Below are positions 49,089-59,249 of a DNA stretch of 64,000 nt, in pieces. Position numbers and translations under genes: made by a program. The stretch covers positions 310,001 through 374,000 of the forward strand of contig NC_017941.2 of the NCBI RefSeq assembly GCF_000306765.2, in the 5' to 3' direction. Under the pieces are notes generated by a model. It was given only the letters and a program-made list of their open reading frames with translations, was not told where the DNA came from and did no database searches. The stretch is from Haloferax mediterranei ATCC 33500 (lineage in GTDB: Archaea; Halobacteriota; Halobacteria; Halobacteriales; Haloferacaceae). Numbering within the stretch: position 1 is the stretch's first letter; every line of letters begins with the position of its first letter.

Positions 49089-49136
49089 GGACGACGAGCA
49101 GTAGTCTCGATTTCGGACGTGAGGTGACGCAGGTCG

Positions 49137-50351
49137 TCACCACCGACTCGGGTCGAGACCGGTCGGCGCGTCGACGAGCATCCGTGGGCCGTCTTCTTCG
49201 ACGACGAGCACGTCCGTTAGTTCGACGTGACCGTGTTCCGAGTGTGTGACCGCAGCGCGGACCCTGAGAACGTTTCCGGCAGCGAGTTCTCTATCACCGT
49301 CGAGCGGCGGGTCTTCCCGTGCCGAGAGACCGATGCCGCCGCCAACGTCTCGTGTCACTTCCTCGTCCATCGAGAACCCGAACGCGGCCGTCTCCGCGCG
49401 AATCTCGCTTCCGAGGAATCCGGCACTCGCACCGGGGTCGGCTTCGACGAGCGTGACGTCGCGGGCGGCGTCGCAAGCGACGTGCGCCCGGCGCTCCCAC
49501 CCGCCGTCGGGGTCGACGACGAAGGTTCGCGCGAGCGCCCCGCGATACCCGGCGGAGCCTCGCGGAGCCACCGAGACGACGATTGGCTCGTCGGCGACGA
49601 GTTCGACTGCTGACCCGCGTCCGGCACGGCCATCGCGTTCGTCGCTGTCGCCGTCGTCGCTGTCGCCGTCGTCGCCGTCAGTGCTTTCCCCACGTCCGTC
49701 GCTTCCACCGCGGTTTCCGGCGCGAACCGTCGTCGCACCCGCGGCATCGACGCCCTCGATTGCGAGTATCGCGTTCACCTGTCGGCGAAGTCGTTCTGTC
49801 GACAGCGGCGCGCCGTCCCAGACGAGCACGTCGTCGGAACCGGTCTCGTCACTCTCGGCAGACACAATCGATTTGGCGAGTATCTCGGCGGCGCGGCCGA
49901 TACCCCGCTTGGCGGCTCGTTGCGTCGATTCGATGGCCTCGCGTTCGTCTTCGTCTTTCACCGCGCGTGCATCTCGAAGCACTGTCGTCGAGGCGAGGTC
50001 GTAGCCCGCCGATTCGAGATGGAGCGCGGCATCGTACGGAATGGTTTGTGACGCGAGGACAGTTCCTTCGGCCGCGTGTTCGCCGAGAACGGCCGCCGCG
50101 GCTTTTCCGGCGGGTCTGTCGTCGACACGGACGGAGACCGCATCGTCGAGTTCGGGACGGTCGACAGTCGACGGAACGCGAAGATGTGTCTCGCCGGGGA
50201 TGCGAACGAACACGAAGTCGGTGTCGAGCCTGCGGCCGGTGAGGTAGCGACCCGTCGGGCCGTCACCGCGACAGACGGCGACGAAGCCGACGGCATCGCG
50301 TTCGCTGATGGCCGCATCGATAGCGGCACCGCCTCGGGAATCGGACGGCAC
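49137..50351 (-). CDS. M24 (aminopeptidase P-like) fold protein lacking metal ligands
   Basis: 404 residues. The fold is M24: ASAGFLGSEIRAETAAFGF and GYRGALARTFVVDPDGGWERRAH are typical. However, the metal-binding Asp positions are Ser/Ala (SVAP and GALARTF), the GHGIGL His region reads GGGIGLSARED, and the Glu of EPG is not present, so it is probably inactive. A Ser/Asp/Gly-rich insert from a 15-bp tandem repeat lies near residues 220-245. I chose a GTG at 50351 (VPSDSRGG), 7 bp after the uvrD stop, since the ORF upstream overlaps uvrD with Ser/Arg-rich sequence. Confidence 0.75.
   Translation of the reverse strand: MPSDSRGGAAIDAAISERDAVGFVAVCRGDGPTGRYLTGRRLDTDFVFVRIPGETHLRVPSTVDRPELDDAVSVRVDDRPAGKAAAAVLGEHAAEGTVLASQTIPYDAALHLESAGYDLASTTVLRDARAVKDEDEREAIESTQRAAKRGIGRAAEILAKSIVSAESDETGSDDVLVWDGAPLSTERLRRQVNAILAIEGVDAAGATTVRAGNRGGSDGRGESTDGDDGDSDDGDSDERDGRAGRGSAVELVADEPIVVSVAPRGSAGYRGALARTFVVDPDGGWERRAHVACDAARDVTLVEADPGASAGFLGSEIRAETAAFGFSMDEEVTRDVGGGIGLSAREDPPLDGDRELAAGNVLRVRAAVTHSEHGHVELTDVLVVEEDGPRMLVDAPTGLDPSRW
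49641..49680 (-). repeat. 15-bp tandem repeat within the M24-like gene
   Basis: gtcgctgtcgccgtc occurs at 49641-49655 and 49656-49670, then a partial third copy ends in gtcgccgtca. On the minus strand it encodes Gly-Asp-Ser-Asp-Asp. It lengthens an acidic loop in frame. Confidence 0.7.
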
Positions 50352-50358
50352 GGGTGGA

Positions 50359-52209
50359 TTACGCCTCGGGTTCGGGTGCGGGCGGTTCTTGTGCCTCGTC
50401 GACGAGTTCCTGGGCGTCTCCCTCGCGAATCTCGTTGTGCAGGAGGACGCTGATAGGCAGCGTCGGTGCGCCGCTGACGAGGTTTTCGAGGAGGATGAGG
50501 CGCTCGCGTGCGCGAGACATGCCGACGTAGAAAACACGGCGTTCGTTGTCGGTCACGAGCGGAACAGGACTCGTCGTCGCGGTGAACTCCTCGATACCGC
50601 GGGCTTCGAGTTCTTCGTCGGAGACGGACGCGGCCATCTGCTCGACGACCTTCTCGGTCAGGTCGGTCGCCATGAATACGTGGTCAGCTTCGCGACCCTT
50701 CGCGGAGTGGATGGTACCGACGCGGACGCGGTTCGGGTCCATCTCCTGATACTCGCCGGTGAAGTACGCGTCGATGGATTTTCGCTGGAAGCTCGTCACC
50801 TTGCGGACCATGTCGCTCGCGGAGGTTCCGTCGGGGGCAAACGGTGCGAAGTTCTTGATTTCCTTCGGCGTGAACTCGATGTTCGTGATGTCCTCGACAC
50901 CTTCGGACTCTTGGCGCTCGTCGATGGCGTCGAACAGGTCGTCGCGGTCGTTCGTACCGAACGCGGAGTCCTGCAGCATGTCGGCGAGGCGACGTGCCTC
51001 CAATCCGTCGACCGGTTCCTCGGCCTCCATAGCTTCGACAGCGCGGACGTACTGGGTGAGGCGGTCGGTCCACATGCGCTGGTCGGTAAGCGTCGAGAAG
51101 GGGATGCCCGACGGGAGGAACTCATCGATGAACTGGAACATCTGGTAGCGAGCGCGGAACAGGACCATGACGGTTCCTTCGTCCTGTTCGACGGTGTACC
51201 GGACGTTCCGGGCGAGTTCGAGCATCGAGGGACTCTCGACGGCTTCGACTGCGCCACCTTCCTTGCGGGGTTTGAGGTCCTTCTCTTGGCGCTTGTCGAT
51301 GTGCCGAATCTCGTGGTTGACGACGTTGAGAACGTTCGACGGAAGTCGATAGGAGTTCGGGAGTACTTCGTCTTCGTCGCGTTGCGCGTCGAGAAGTAGG
51401 TTCGGGTCTGCACCCTGCCACGCGTAGACGACCTGGTCGTCGTCGCCCGCGATGAGGACACCCCTCATGTGGGGTTTCCACTCCTCGTACACGTCGTACT
51501 GGAGTGTGGTGATGTCCTGGAACTCGTCGATAACGAGGTAGTCGACGTTCGGGACGAGCGCGCGCTGCTTGACCCGTTCAAGCATGTCCGCGAAGCCGAC
51601 GAGGTCGTTTTCGCCCTTGTAGGAGCGCCACGCCCGGATTGCTTCCGGAATGTCGATGCGGTCGTCGTCGGACGGCCACGTCGGCGTGTATTTGTTTCCT
51701 TCCTGCGCGTTGGGGTCTACCTCCGGCGGGAGACGAACCTCTTCGACGTTCCACTGGAAGGGTACGTCGTACCAGTCGGCTACGTCGCGGCGGGTGCGCT
51801 GGAGCCACTGACTCGTTGCAATAACTTTGTTGCCGATGGTGGTCGACCGGGCGGTCCGACGGCCGGCACCGCCGTACTCGTCTTCGAACTCGATACCGTA
51901 CTCCTCGCAGAACTCCTTTTTGGCCTTCTCGCCAACGACGTCGTTGCGCGAGAGACTCAGTAGTTCGTACGCCTTCGCGTGCATCGTGGAGACGTTCCCC
52001 TTCAGCGAACGCGGGTTGATATCGAGTCGTTCGGCGAGTCGCTCACGGACCTCGGCCGCTGCGGCCCGGGTGTACGAGACGACGAGAATGTCGCGGATGG
52101 TGACGCCGTCTTGTTCGAGAATTGCCTCGACCTTGTCGAGCAAGGCCGTGGTCTTCCCGCTACCCGGTCCTCCGAACAGGCGGGTGACGGTCACGTCGGA
52201 ATCGCTCAT
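50359..52209 (-). CDS. uvrD: UvrD/PcrA-type superfamily 1 DNA helicase
   Basis: 616 residues. Walker A FGGPGSGKTTALL (about 12-24), motif Ia VSYTRAAAAEVRERL, motif II VIDEFQDIT, motif III GDDDQVVYAWQGA, motif IV-V VGTIHSAKGREADHVF and motif VI YVGMSRARERLIL are all intact. UvrD unwinds the excised oligonucleotide in nucleotide excision repair, so it matches uvrA elsewhere in the window. A zinc-ribbon protein is encoded just upstream in the same direction. The start at 52209 (MSDSDVTVTRLFGG) is the family start. Confidence 0.96.
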   Translation of the reverse strand: MSDSDVTVTRLFGGPGSGKTTALLDKVEAILEQDGVTIRDILVVSYTRAAAAEVRERLAERLDINPRSLKGNVSTMHAKAYELLSLSRNDVVGEKAKKEFCEEYGIEFEDEYGGAGRRTARSTTIGNKVIATSQWLQRTRRDVADWYDVPFQWNVEEVRLPPEVDPNAQEGNKYTPTWPSDDDRIDIPEAIRAWRSYKGENDLVGFADMLERVKQRALVPNVDYLVIDEFQDITTLQYDVYEEWKPHMRGVLIAGDDDQVVYAWQGADPNLLLDAQRDEDEVLPNSYRLPSNVLNVVNHEIRHIDKRQEKDLKPRKEGGAVEAVESPSMLELARNVRYTVEQDEGTVMVLFRARYQMFQFIDEFLPSGIPFSTLTDQRMWTDRLTQYVRAVEAMEAEEPVDGLEARRLADMLQDSAFGTNDRDDLFDAIDERQESEGVEDITNIEFTPKEIKNFAPFAPDGTSASDMVRKVTSFQRKSIDAYFTGEYQEMDPNRVRVGTIHSAKGREADHVFMATDLTEKVVEQMAASVSDEELEARGIEEFTATTSPVPLVTDNERRVFYVGMSRARERLILLENLVSGAPTLPISVLLHNEIREGDAQELVDEAQEPPAPEPEA

Positions 52210-52367
52210 TGTACACGTTCACGGTCTTATCTGTGATAAGCGACGTGCTTCGGACGAGGGCGAACGCGCCCGGTGTGGAATATCTCGCCGGGCGTTCGCA
52301 GACGCATCACCAAACAGGATTTGGGAGCGTCGAGAACAGGTGCTGTGGCTTGGTCAGTTCGGACGCG

Positions 52368-52544
52368 TTAGACCTCCGGCACCCACCCACACACGGAGCA
52401 GGTTGCCGCGCCCATGTCGTGCAACGCCCCACAATCGGGGCACTGCAATTTGTTATAGGATCGGTCCCAGCGTACCGGTTCTATCTCGTGACCGCGGTCG
52501 GTCAAGAACTGGTCGAACAAGTCGTCACTGGGTGCTGAGGCCAT
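52368..52544 (-). CDS. Small zinc-ribbon protein
   Basis: 58 residues. A C-terminal zinc ribbon CPDCGALHDMGAATCSVCGW with four Cys is the only motif, preceded by an acidic helix. Micro-proteins of this type are abundant in haloarchaea and usually uncharacterised. I chose the ATG at 52544 (MASAPSDD), because a TATA-like ctaaata (centre about 52573) fits a leaderless start there; an upstream ATG at 52568 adds 8 residues. Confidence 0.78.
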   Translation of the reverse strand: MASAPSDDLFDQFLTDRGHEIEPVRWDRSYNKLQCPDCGALHDMGAATCSVCGWVPEV

Positions 52545-52630
52545 ACACGACATGATATGGCATACCACTATTTAGTTCCTGCGACGAGACTGATTCTCCG
52601 GGAATCGGCGTGATAGCGTCTCTCGACGCC

Positions 52631-54139
52631 CTACAGGTCGTAGAGTTCGCCGTACTTCGATTCGACGTAGTCGATGAACTCGTCTGCGGTGAAGTCGTCG
52701 CCGGTCGCCCGCTTTACGAGGTCGTTGGTCTCGTAGCGGCGGCCGTGCTGGTGGATGTTCTCGCGAAGCCACTCACGCAGGTCGTCGAACTCGCCGTCGG
52801 CGATTTTCTCGTCGAGGTTCTCGATATCCTCCTCCGCGGCGGCGAACAGTTGAGCAGCCATGATGGACCCGAGCGAGTACGTCGGGAAGTATCCGAAGTT
52901 ACCGTAGGCCCAGTGGATGTCCTGCAGACAGCCTTCCGAGTCGGTCTCCGGGCGGATACCGAGGTACGATTCGTATTTGTCGTTCCACGCTTCCGGCACG
53001 TCCTCGACCGAGAGGTCGCCCGAGACGAGTTCGCGTTCGAGTTCGAACCGGATGACGATATGCAGGTGGTAGGTCAGTTCGTCGGCCTCGACGCGGATGA
53101 GGTTGTCCTCGTACACCTGATTCGCCGCCTCGTAGGCGTCTTCGACCGTCGCGTCGGTCTCGGGGAAGTGCTCCTCGAACGTCGGCAGGAAGTGCTGCCA
53201 GAAGGCGCGGGAGCGTCCGACGTGGTTTTCCCAGAGGCGCGACTGCGATTCGTGGACCGAAAGGTCGCGGTCCTCACCGAGGGGCGTCGCGTAGTGTTCG
53301 TCCGGCAGGCCGAGCGTGTAGAGCGCGTGGCCGAACTCGTGGATGGTCGAAAACAGCGACCCGAGCGGGTCCGACTCGTCGTAGCGAGTGGTCACGCGGG
53401 CGTCGAACTGCGTCCCCGACGAGAACGGGTGCGGCGCGGTGTCGAGACGGCCGCGCTCCCACGGGTACCCGAGCGTCGTGAGCGCGTCGCGGGCGAGTTC
53501 TTCCTGTTTTCCGGCCGGGAACTCGCCTTCGAAGGCGTCGACGGCGAGTTCTTCGTCGGACTCGCGGATATCCTCGATCATCGAGACGAGGACTTCGCGC
53601 ACTTCGGCGAGAATCTCTTCGGCCTGTTCGAGCGGCAGGCAGGGTTCGTAGTCCTCGAAGAGCACCTCGTAGGGGTCGCGGTCGGGGTCGATGTGTTCTG
53701 CGTACTTGCGCTTCAGTTCGACGTGTTTCTCTAGATACGGCGCGAACGTCTCGAAATCGTCTTCGGCTTTTGCCTCCTTCCACGCTGTAATCGCTTCGGA
53801 AGACGTCGCCGAAATCTCCTCGACGAGGTCGTTCGGGACGCGAACGGCGCGTTCGTAATCACGGCGAATCTCACGGAGTACGTCGGCCTGCTCGTCTGTC
53901 GGGTCGTCGGCCTCCGCTGCTTCGAGGAGTTCGCCGAACTCCTCGTCGGTCATGAGTTCGTGACTAAGCGCGGAGAGCGTGGACATCTGCTGGGAGCGCG
54001 CGGGCGTCCCCTCGTCGGGCATGATGACCTGCTGGTCCCACGACAGCAGGCCGCCCGCCTTCTCGACGTTGGCGATTCGTTTGTACTTCGTGAGCAGTCG
54101 CTCGTACGCCGATTTCGCTTCGGTGGAGGATTGTGCCAT
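52631..54139 (-). CDS. M32 family metallocarboxypeptidase (thermostable carboxypeptidase type)
   Basis: 502 residues, normal M32 length. Zinc motif HEFGH at 267-271 and third ligand in HESQSRLWEN (296-305). N-terminal WDQQVIMPDEGTPARSQQMSTL and C-terminal IHWAYGNFGYFPTYSLGSIMAAQL are family hallmarks. It removes C-terminal amino acids from peptides, probably in the cytoplasm. A TATA-like atttaatac (54164-54172, minus strand) lies about 28 bp before the ATG, so the mRNA is leaderless. Confidence 0.96.
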   Translation of the reverse strand: MAQSSTEAKSAYERLLTKYKRIANVEKAGGLLSWDQQVIMPDEGTPARSQQMSTLSALSHELMTDEEFGELLEAAEADDPTDEQADVLREIRRDYERAVRVPNDLVEEISATSSEAITAWKEAKAEDDFETFAPYLEKHVELKRKYAEHIDPDRDPYEVLFEDYEPCLPLEQAEEILAEVREVLVSMIEDIRESDEELAVDAFEGEFPAGKQEELARDALTTLGYPWERGRLDTAPHPFSSGTQFDARVTTRYDESDPLGSLFSTIHEFGHALYTLGLPDEHYATPLGEDRDLSVHESQSRLWENHVGRSRAFWQHFLPTFEEHFPETDATVEDAYEAANQVYEDNLIRVEADELTYHLHIVIRFELERELVSGDLSVEDVPEAWNDKYESYLGIRPETDSEGCLQDIHWAYGNFGYFPTYSLGSIMAAQLFAAAEEDIENLDEKIADGEFDDLREWLRENIHQHGRRYETNDLVKRATGDDFTADEFIDYVESKYGELYDL

Positions 54140-54498
54140 GTCGTGTCTGGTCGGGCTCGGGGCGTATTAAATCGAAGGAGACGGCTATTCGGGTTGGGTT
54201 TCTTACTATTATCAGCAGTCGTTGCGTGTGGTTTCGGTGTTGCACACGTTTTCGTCGACGTTGTAGCGGTTCACAACATCCCGAAAGCCCCCGCGTCCGC
54301 GACTCGGTGGACTCGCTGTGGTCCTCGGTGCTCGCTTCGCTCGCACCTGCGGTCCTTGCATCGTCCGCCTTCGTCCCGGACGCGGCCCCTTTCAGTCCCT
54401 CCCTGTGAGCTGTCCAGCTGTCGCCGCCCGTGGGTAGTCAAATAATCGCCGCTCGTGTATTGGTCGGTCGTCGTCGCCGAAGTGTTCTCCGACGCCAC
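54140..54498. other. Intergenic region without a supported gene
   Basis: Lies between two minus-strand genes: it carries the M32 promoter at 54164-54172 and, toward the M20 end, a GC-rich stretch with a hairpin-prone ggtgctcgc...gcacc segment (54337-54357). No ORF has a convincing start, composition or motif. It probably holds a terminator for the M20 gene. Confidence 0.45.
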
Positions 54499-55593
54499 TC
54501 ACCACCCTTCCACAAGCGCCCGGTACGTCTCGTAACACCGCCCCAGTACGTCCAACGACACGCTCTCGTCTTTCGTGTGCGCCTCGCCGGGTTCCGAGGG
54601 GCCGTAGACGACGCAGGTCGTCCCCTCCTGCGCCAACCACCCGGCGTCGGTGGCGTGGGGCTTCGTCACCTGCTGTGGGTCCTCGTCGCCGCGCGCTTCG
54701 TGAACCTGACGGGCCGCGTCGAGGACGTGGTCGGCGAACTCGGCGTCGTCACACGCCATCGGGGGCAAGTCCTGTTCGACGACCCACTCCACGCCTTCGA
54801 CGGATTCGACTTCAGAGAAGTCGGCGTATCCGCCGGGGACGGTTCGTTCGTCGATGGTGATTTCGCAGCGGTCCGGAATGACGTTCCACGCGCTTCCGCC
54901 GTCGATTCCGGTCACTGTGGCGCTCCCCGAGACGGCGTGTCCGAGAACTTCGGCAGCAGGAACGCTCAGGTCGCGGACCACGTCGACGGCGTCGCAGGCA
55001 CGGTAGACGGCGTTTTCGCCCTGTTCGGGTTCGCTTGCGTGGCAGGCGGTGCCGGTTGCGACGAGCGTACTCGCCCGACGGCCGCGGTGGGCGACGGCCA
55101 CGTCGGTTCGGTCCGCACCGGAGTAGTTCGTCGAGCCTTCGGCGACGACGGCGTAGTCGAGTTCGAGACCGCTGTCGAGGGCCGCACGGACACCCGTGCC
55201 GCCGACTTCCTCGCCGACGAACGAGGCGAAGACGACTTCGCTCGTGGCCGAATCGACGGCGTCTCGGAACGCGAGCATCGCCGCAGCGACGGCTCCTTTC
55301 ATGTCCGCTGCGCCGCGGCCGTAGAGGCGACCGTCGCGTCTCTCGACTACATAATCACCGGTGTCTCTTACTTGCCGGTCGGCTGGCGGCACCACGTCGT
55401 GATGGCCGACGAGTGCGAGCGACTCACCGACGCCCGAGTTCGTTCGGGCGACGACGTTCCCATTCTCATCTCTGATTACGCTTGAATCCGTCTCGTCGCG
55501 GAGCCACGTCTCGATAAAATCGCCAACGGCCGTCTCGTCTTGATGGCTCGGAACTGAGACGAGGTCCGACGTGAGGGCAGTAAGTTCGTCCAT
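54499..55593 (-). CDS. M20 family metallo-amidohydrolase/peptidase
   Basis: 364 residues. Metal-binding motifs [10 protein letters not shown] (His and Asp) near 60-70, [13 protein letters not shown] (Asp), [11 protein letters not shown] (catalytic Glu-Glu) and AEGSTN, and C-terminal [12 protein letters not shown] (His). This is the ArgE/DapE/carboxypeptidase G2 family. The exact substrate (N-acyl amino acid, succinyl-diaminopimelate or other) is not determined by sequence, and no lysine genes lie beside it. Divergent from the transducer gene. Confidence 0.88.
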   Translation of the reverse strand: MDELTALTSDLVSVPSHQDETAVGDFIETWLRDETDSSVIRDENGNVVARTNSGVGESLALVGHHDVVPPADRQVRDTGDYVVERRDGRLYGRGAADMKGAVAAAMLAFRDAVDSATSEVVFASFVGEEVGGTGVRAALDSGLELDYAVVAEGSTNYSGADRTDVAVAHRGRRASTLVATGTACHASEPEQGENAVYRACDAVDVVRDLSVPAAEVLGHAVSGSATVTGIDGGSAWNVIPDRCEITIDERTVPGGYADFSEVESVEGVEWVVEQDLPPMACDDAEFADHVLDAARQVHEARGDEDPQQVTKPHATDAGWLAQEGTTCVVYGPSEPGEAHTKDESVSLDVLGRCYETYRALVEGW

Positions 55594-55709
55594 GCTACCT
55601 CATCGCGCGGTTGACAGAAAAGCGTACGGCGCCCCGACGGAGCACGGTAAATTATCAATATGTGAGAACGGGTAAATCGACTTATTACATATCATCGGAA
55701 CGTCAGTCT

Positions 55710-57344
55710 ATGGCCCTCATTTCGGCGTACGAACGGATACTGTGGGGGACGATGGACGTCCTCAGGGTATCTGATTCGGTCGAACGAAAAGTCGTCGCGG
55801 CGGTCGGTATTCAGTTCACGGTCTCGCTCGCGCAGGCAGCGCTGCCGTGGATTGCAACCGGTACGACGCGACTCGTACTCACTGGGCTACTGTTGACGGG
55901 AGCAACGCTCGCCTTCGTCAACACGGTTCTCATCACCCGCAAAGATATCGTCTCACCAATCGAAGCGATTTCGTCGTCCGCGGCCGGCGTCGCCGCGGGT
56001 GACCTGTCGGCGAACCCTCCACACGTCGACGGGAAAGACGAAGTCGCCGCCCTCGCCGACGACTTCGGAGCGATGCACGAACACGTCTGTATCGTCGCCT
56101 CACAAGCGAGCGCGCTGGCCGACCAGCAGTTCGACGACCCGGCGCTCGACGAAGATTTACCGGGCGAGTTCGGTGACGCTCTCGACCGGATGCACCGCAA
56201 TCTCGCAGACTACACGCGCAACCTCCAGCACCTCGTCGAGGCCTTTGCCGAAGCGACTTCGCGCGCCCAGTCGGGCGACCTCACGGCGACCATCGACACG
56301 GCCAACTGGGGGGTCGACGACGACCGCTACGAGGCGGTCGCGGAGACCTACAACGACCTCGTCTACACGCTTTCGACGACTATCGGCGAGGTGCAGTCGT
56401 TCGCACAGGAGGTCTCGCAGATGAGCGCCACCGCACAGAACCACGTCGAGCGAGCGAACGCTGCGAGCGAGGAAGTCGCCGCCTCGGTCACCGAGATTTC
56501 CGACGGGGCGACCACACAGACGGACCACCTTCAGACGGTCGCCGACGAACTCAACACGCTCTCGGCGACGGTTGAGGAGATTGCCGCCTCCGCCGACGAG
56601 GTCGCCGAGACCGCCGAGACGGCCTCCGAGCGCGGTGAGGCCGGTCGAGACGCTGCGACCACGGCGATGAAGGAGTTAGACGCTGTCGAAGCACGCATCG
56701 ACCACACCGCCGACGCGGTGGCCGAACTCGCCGAGGGTATCGAGGAAATCGACGAAATCGCCGCGTTCATCGACCACGTCGGGTCACAGACCGACTTACT
56801 CGCTATCAATGCCGCAATCGAGGCGGCTCATGCCGGCGAGGCGGGCGACGGCTTCGGCGTCGTCGCGGAGGAGGTCAAGTCGCTCGCCGAGGAGACTCGC
56901 GACTCGGCCGACGAGGTTTCGGCACTCATCGCGGATATTACTGACCACTCCGAGGAGACGCTCACGGACGTCCGGGAGATGAACAAGCAGGTCTCCGACA
57001 GCCTCGAAACCGTCAGTGAGGCAATCGGCGAGTTCGAAACCATCGTGGACATGGTCACCGACATCGACGCCAGCGTGGCCGAGATGAGCGCCGCGACCGA
57101 CCAACAGGCTCAGTCTGCACAGGATATCGCAACCCGCGTCGACGACGTGGCGAACATCTCCGAGGAGACGGCCGGACAGTCCCAGACGGTCGTCGAAACG
57201 GCGAACGAACAGTCCGAATCTATCGGGGACCTCGCAGAGCAGGCGGCTATTCTCTCGTCGCGGGCGGCGGACCTCGATGGACTCGTCGGCTCGTTCGAGG
57301 TTGTCGAGGAGACGCAATCTGCCGCTTCGCCTGCGGACGACTGA
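55710..57344 (+). CDS. Methyl-accepting chemotaxis transducer without an extracellular sensor domain
   Basis: 544 residues. Two helices at about 25-75 ([20 protein letters not shown] and [25 protein letters not shown]) separated by only a few residues, then HAMP ([22 protein letters not shown]), a second HAMP-like segment and the long signalling coiled coil with the tip [42 protein letters not shown]. It passes signals to CheA. No periplasmic domain exists, so the input must be in or under the membrane. The start at 55710 (MALISAYER) is 26 bp after a TATA-like cttattac. Confidence 0.92.
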   Translation: MALISAYERILWGTMDVLRVSDSVERKVVAAVGIQFTVSLAQAALPWIATGTTRLVLTGLLLTGATLAFVNTVLITRKDIVSPIEAISSSAAGVAAGDLSANPPHVDGKDEVAALADDFGAMHEHVCIVASQASALADQQFDDPALDEDLPGEFGDALDRMHRNLADYTRNLQHLVEAFAEATSRAQSGDLTATIDTANWGVDDDRYEAVAETYNDLVYTLSTTIGEVQSFAQEVSQMSATAQNHVERANAASEEVAASVTEISDGATTQTDHLQTVADELNTLSATVEEIAASADEVAETAETASERGEAGRDAATTAMKELDAVEARIDHTADAVAELAEGIEEIDEIAAFIDHVGSQTDLLAINAAIEAAHAGEAGDGFGVVAEEVKSLAEETRDSADEVSALIADITDHSEETLTDVREMNKQVSDSLETVSEAIGEFETIVDMVTDIDASVAEMSAATDQQAQSAQDIATRVDDVANISEETAGQSQTVVETANEQSESIGDLAEQAAILSSRAADLDGLVGSFEVVEETQSAASPADD

Positions 57345-57428
57345 CTGACCCACGAGTACGCGCCTGTCCGGCGATTACTCACCTACTTTATCTATATCCT
57401 TATCCGTCCCCCGCTCAAAATCTCGCGC

Positions 57429-59249
57429 ATGAAGATAGTGCCGGACACGAGCGCGGTCATTGACGGTCGCGTGTCCGAGCGAGTCGACGACGGCACCTAC
57501 GAGGGTGCCGACGTTCTCGTCCCCGAAGCAGTCGTCAGCGAACTCGAATCGCAGGCCAACGACGGCCGCGACACGGGGTGGGAAGGGCTCTCCGAGCTTC
57601 AACGCCTCGCAGAACTCGCCGACGACGGCGTCATCGACCTCCAGTACGTCGGTCGTCGTCCGAGTACTGGCGAGACGAAGGGTGCCCACGAGGGCGACAT
57701 CGACGCGCTCATCCGCGACATCGCCACGGACCGCTCGGCGACGCTGCTGACGAGCGACGTGGTACAGGCTGAAGTTGCGAAGGCGAAGGGACTGAGTGTC
57801 GAGTTCGTCGAAGCCGAGGTCCGCGGTTCTGGCGGGCTTATCATCGAGCGGTTCTTCGACGACGATACCATGTCGGTCCACCTCAAGACCGACACCAAGC
57901 CGAAGGCCAAACGCGGTGCCATCGGCGAGATGCACTACCAGACCATCGCCGACGAGGTGACCGACGAGGCGACGATGAAAGAGTGGGCAGACGACATCGT
58001 CAACTCCGCTCGCGCGTCGCCCGACGGATTCATCGAACTCTCCGAACCGGGGATGGATATCGTCCAGTTCCGCGATTACCGTATCGCCGTCGCCCGCCCG
58101 CCGTTCGCCGACGGAATCGAAATCACGGCCGTTCGTCCCATCGTCAAGACCGAACTCGACGACTACGAGTTCGCCGACGAACTCCGCGACCGACTCGCCG
58201 AGCGCCAGCGCGGCGTCCTCATCTCCGGGTCGCCCGGTGCCGGGAAGTCTACCTTCGCGCAGGCTGTCGCCGAGTTCCTCAACGACAACGACTACGCGGT
58301 CAAGACGATGGAGAAACCGCGCGACCTGCAGGTTGGCTCCGACATCACCCAGTACACCGCACTCGGCGGCGATATGGCGAAGACGGCCGACTCGCTGCTT
58401 CTCGTCCGTCCCGACTACACCATCTACGACGAGGTCAGAAAGACCGAGGACTTCTCGGTTTTCTCCGACATGCGTCTCGCCGGCGTCGGCATGGTCGGCG
58501 TCGTCCACGCAACCCGCGCCATCGATGCGCTCCAGCGCCTCGTCGGCCGTGTCGAACTCGGCATGATTCCGCAGGTGGTCGACACCGTCGTCTACATCGA
58601 AGACGGTGAGGTCCACACGGTCTACGACGTGAGCACCGAAGTGAAGGTGCCCGAGGGTCTCTTCGCGGAGGACCTCGCGCGTCCGGTCATCCAGATTCGG
58701 GACTTCGAAACCGGCCGCCCGCAGTACGAGATTTACACGTTCAACCGGCAGGTCGTCACGGTCCCGCTGGGCGAGAAGGACGACGAGAAGGAAAGCGGCG
58801 TCTCTCGCCTCGCAAAGCAGGAAATCGAGCGGGAGATTCGCTCTATCGCCCGCGGACACGTCGAAGTCGACCTCAAGGGCCAGAACCGCGCGGTCGTCTA
58901 CGTCGAAGAAGACGACATCTCCTACGTTATCGGCAAGGGCGGCGGCCGAATTTCGGACGTCGAGGACCGCCTCGGCATCGATATCGACGTCCGGACGCAC
59001 GACGAGAAACCCTCGGGTAACGAGTCGGCAGCGAGCGGTCAATCCGCAGCAGGCGGCGCATCGGGCGGCGGTCAGGCTGACGAGGCCATCGTCGTCACGC
59101 CGGAGGTCACCTCTCGCCACGTCGTCATCCGGATGGACGGCCACGTCGGCGAGACGGTCGAAGTCCGTGCCGATAACCAGTACCTGTTTACGGCGACTGT
59201 CAGCCGCGGCGGGGGACATTCAGGTTTCTCGCGGCAGCGCCATCGCTGA
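57429..59249 (+). CDS. PIN-ATPase-KH protein with C-terminal frameshift
   Basis: 606 residues as read. PIN ribonuclease domain 1-130 (VPDTSAVIDGR, VVSELESQ, LLTSD), a VirB11/PilT-like ATPase with Walker A SGSPGAGKST at about 265-275, and a KH domain (YVIGKGGGRISDVEDRLGIDI) at about 500-520. Such PINc-PilT-KH proteins are conserved in archaea. The frame ends after GGGHSGFSRQRHR, which is atypical: at the G5 run at 59211-59215, deletion of one G continues the frame for 29 residues (DIQVSRGSAIAEELENAID... to VVPA) to TGA at 59302-59304, a family-like ending. Natural frameshift or sequencing error. Confidence 0.88.
   Translation: MKIVPDTSAVIDGRVSERVDDGTYEGADVLVPEAVVSELESQANDGRDTGWEGLSELQRLAELADDGVIDLQYVGRRPSTGETKGAHEGDIDALIRDIATDRSATLLTSDVVQAEVAKAKGLSVEFVEAEVRGSGGLIIERFFDDDTMSVHLKTDTKPKAKRGAIGEMHYQTIADEVTDEATMKEWADDIVNSARASPDGFIELSEPGMDIVQFRDYRIAVARPPFADGIEITAVRPIVKTELDDYEFADELRDRLAERQRGVLISGSPGAGKSTFAQAVAEFLNDNDYAVKTMEKPRDLQVGSDITQYTALGGDMAKTADSLLLVRPDYTIYDEVRKTEDFSVFSDMRLAGVGMVGVVHATRAIDALQRLVGRVELGMIPQVVDTVVYIEDGEVHTVYDVSTEVKVPEGLFAEDLARPVIQIRDFETGRPQYEIYTFNRQVVTVPLGEKDDEKESGVSRLAKQEIEREIRSIARGHVEVDLKGQNRAVVYVEEDDISYVIGKGGGRISDVEDRLGIDIDVRTHDEKPSGNESAASGQSAAGGASGGGQADEAIVVTPEVTSRHVVIRMDGHVGETVEVRADNQYLFTATVSRGGGHSGFSRQRHR

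Noticed and set aside
53960..54445. 161-codon frame crossing the M32 start and the intergenic region
   Set aside because: It overlaps the conserved M32 coding start antisense, and its Leu/Val-rich stretch has no membrane-protein organisation or start signal.
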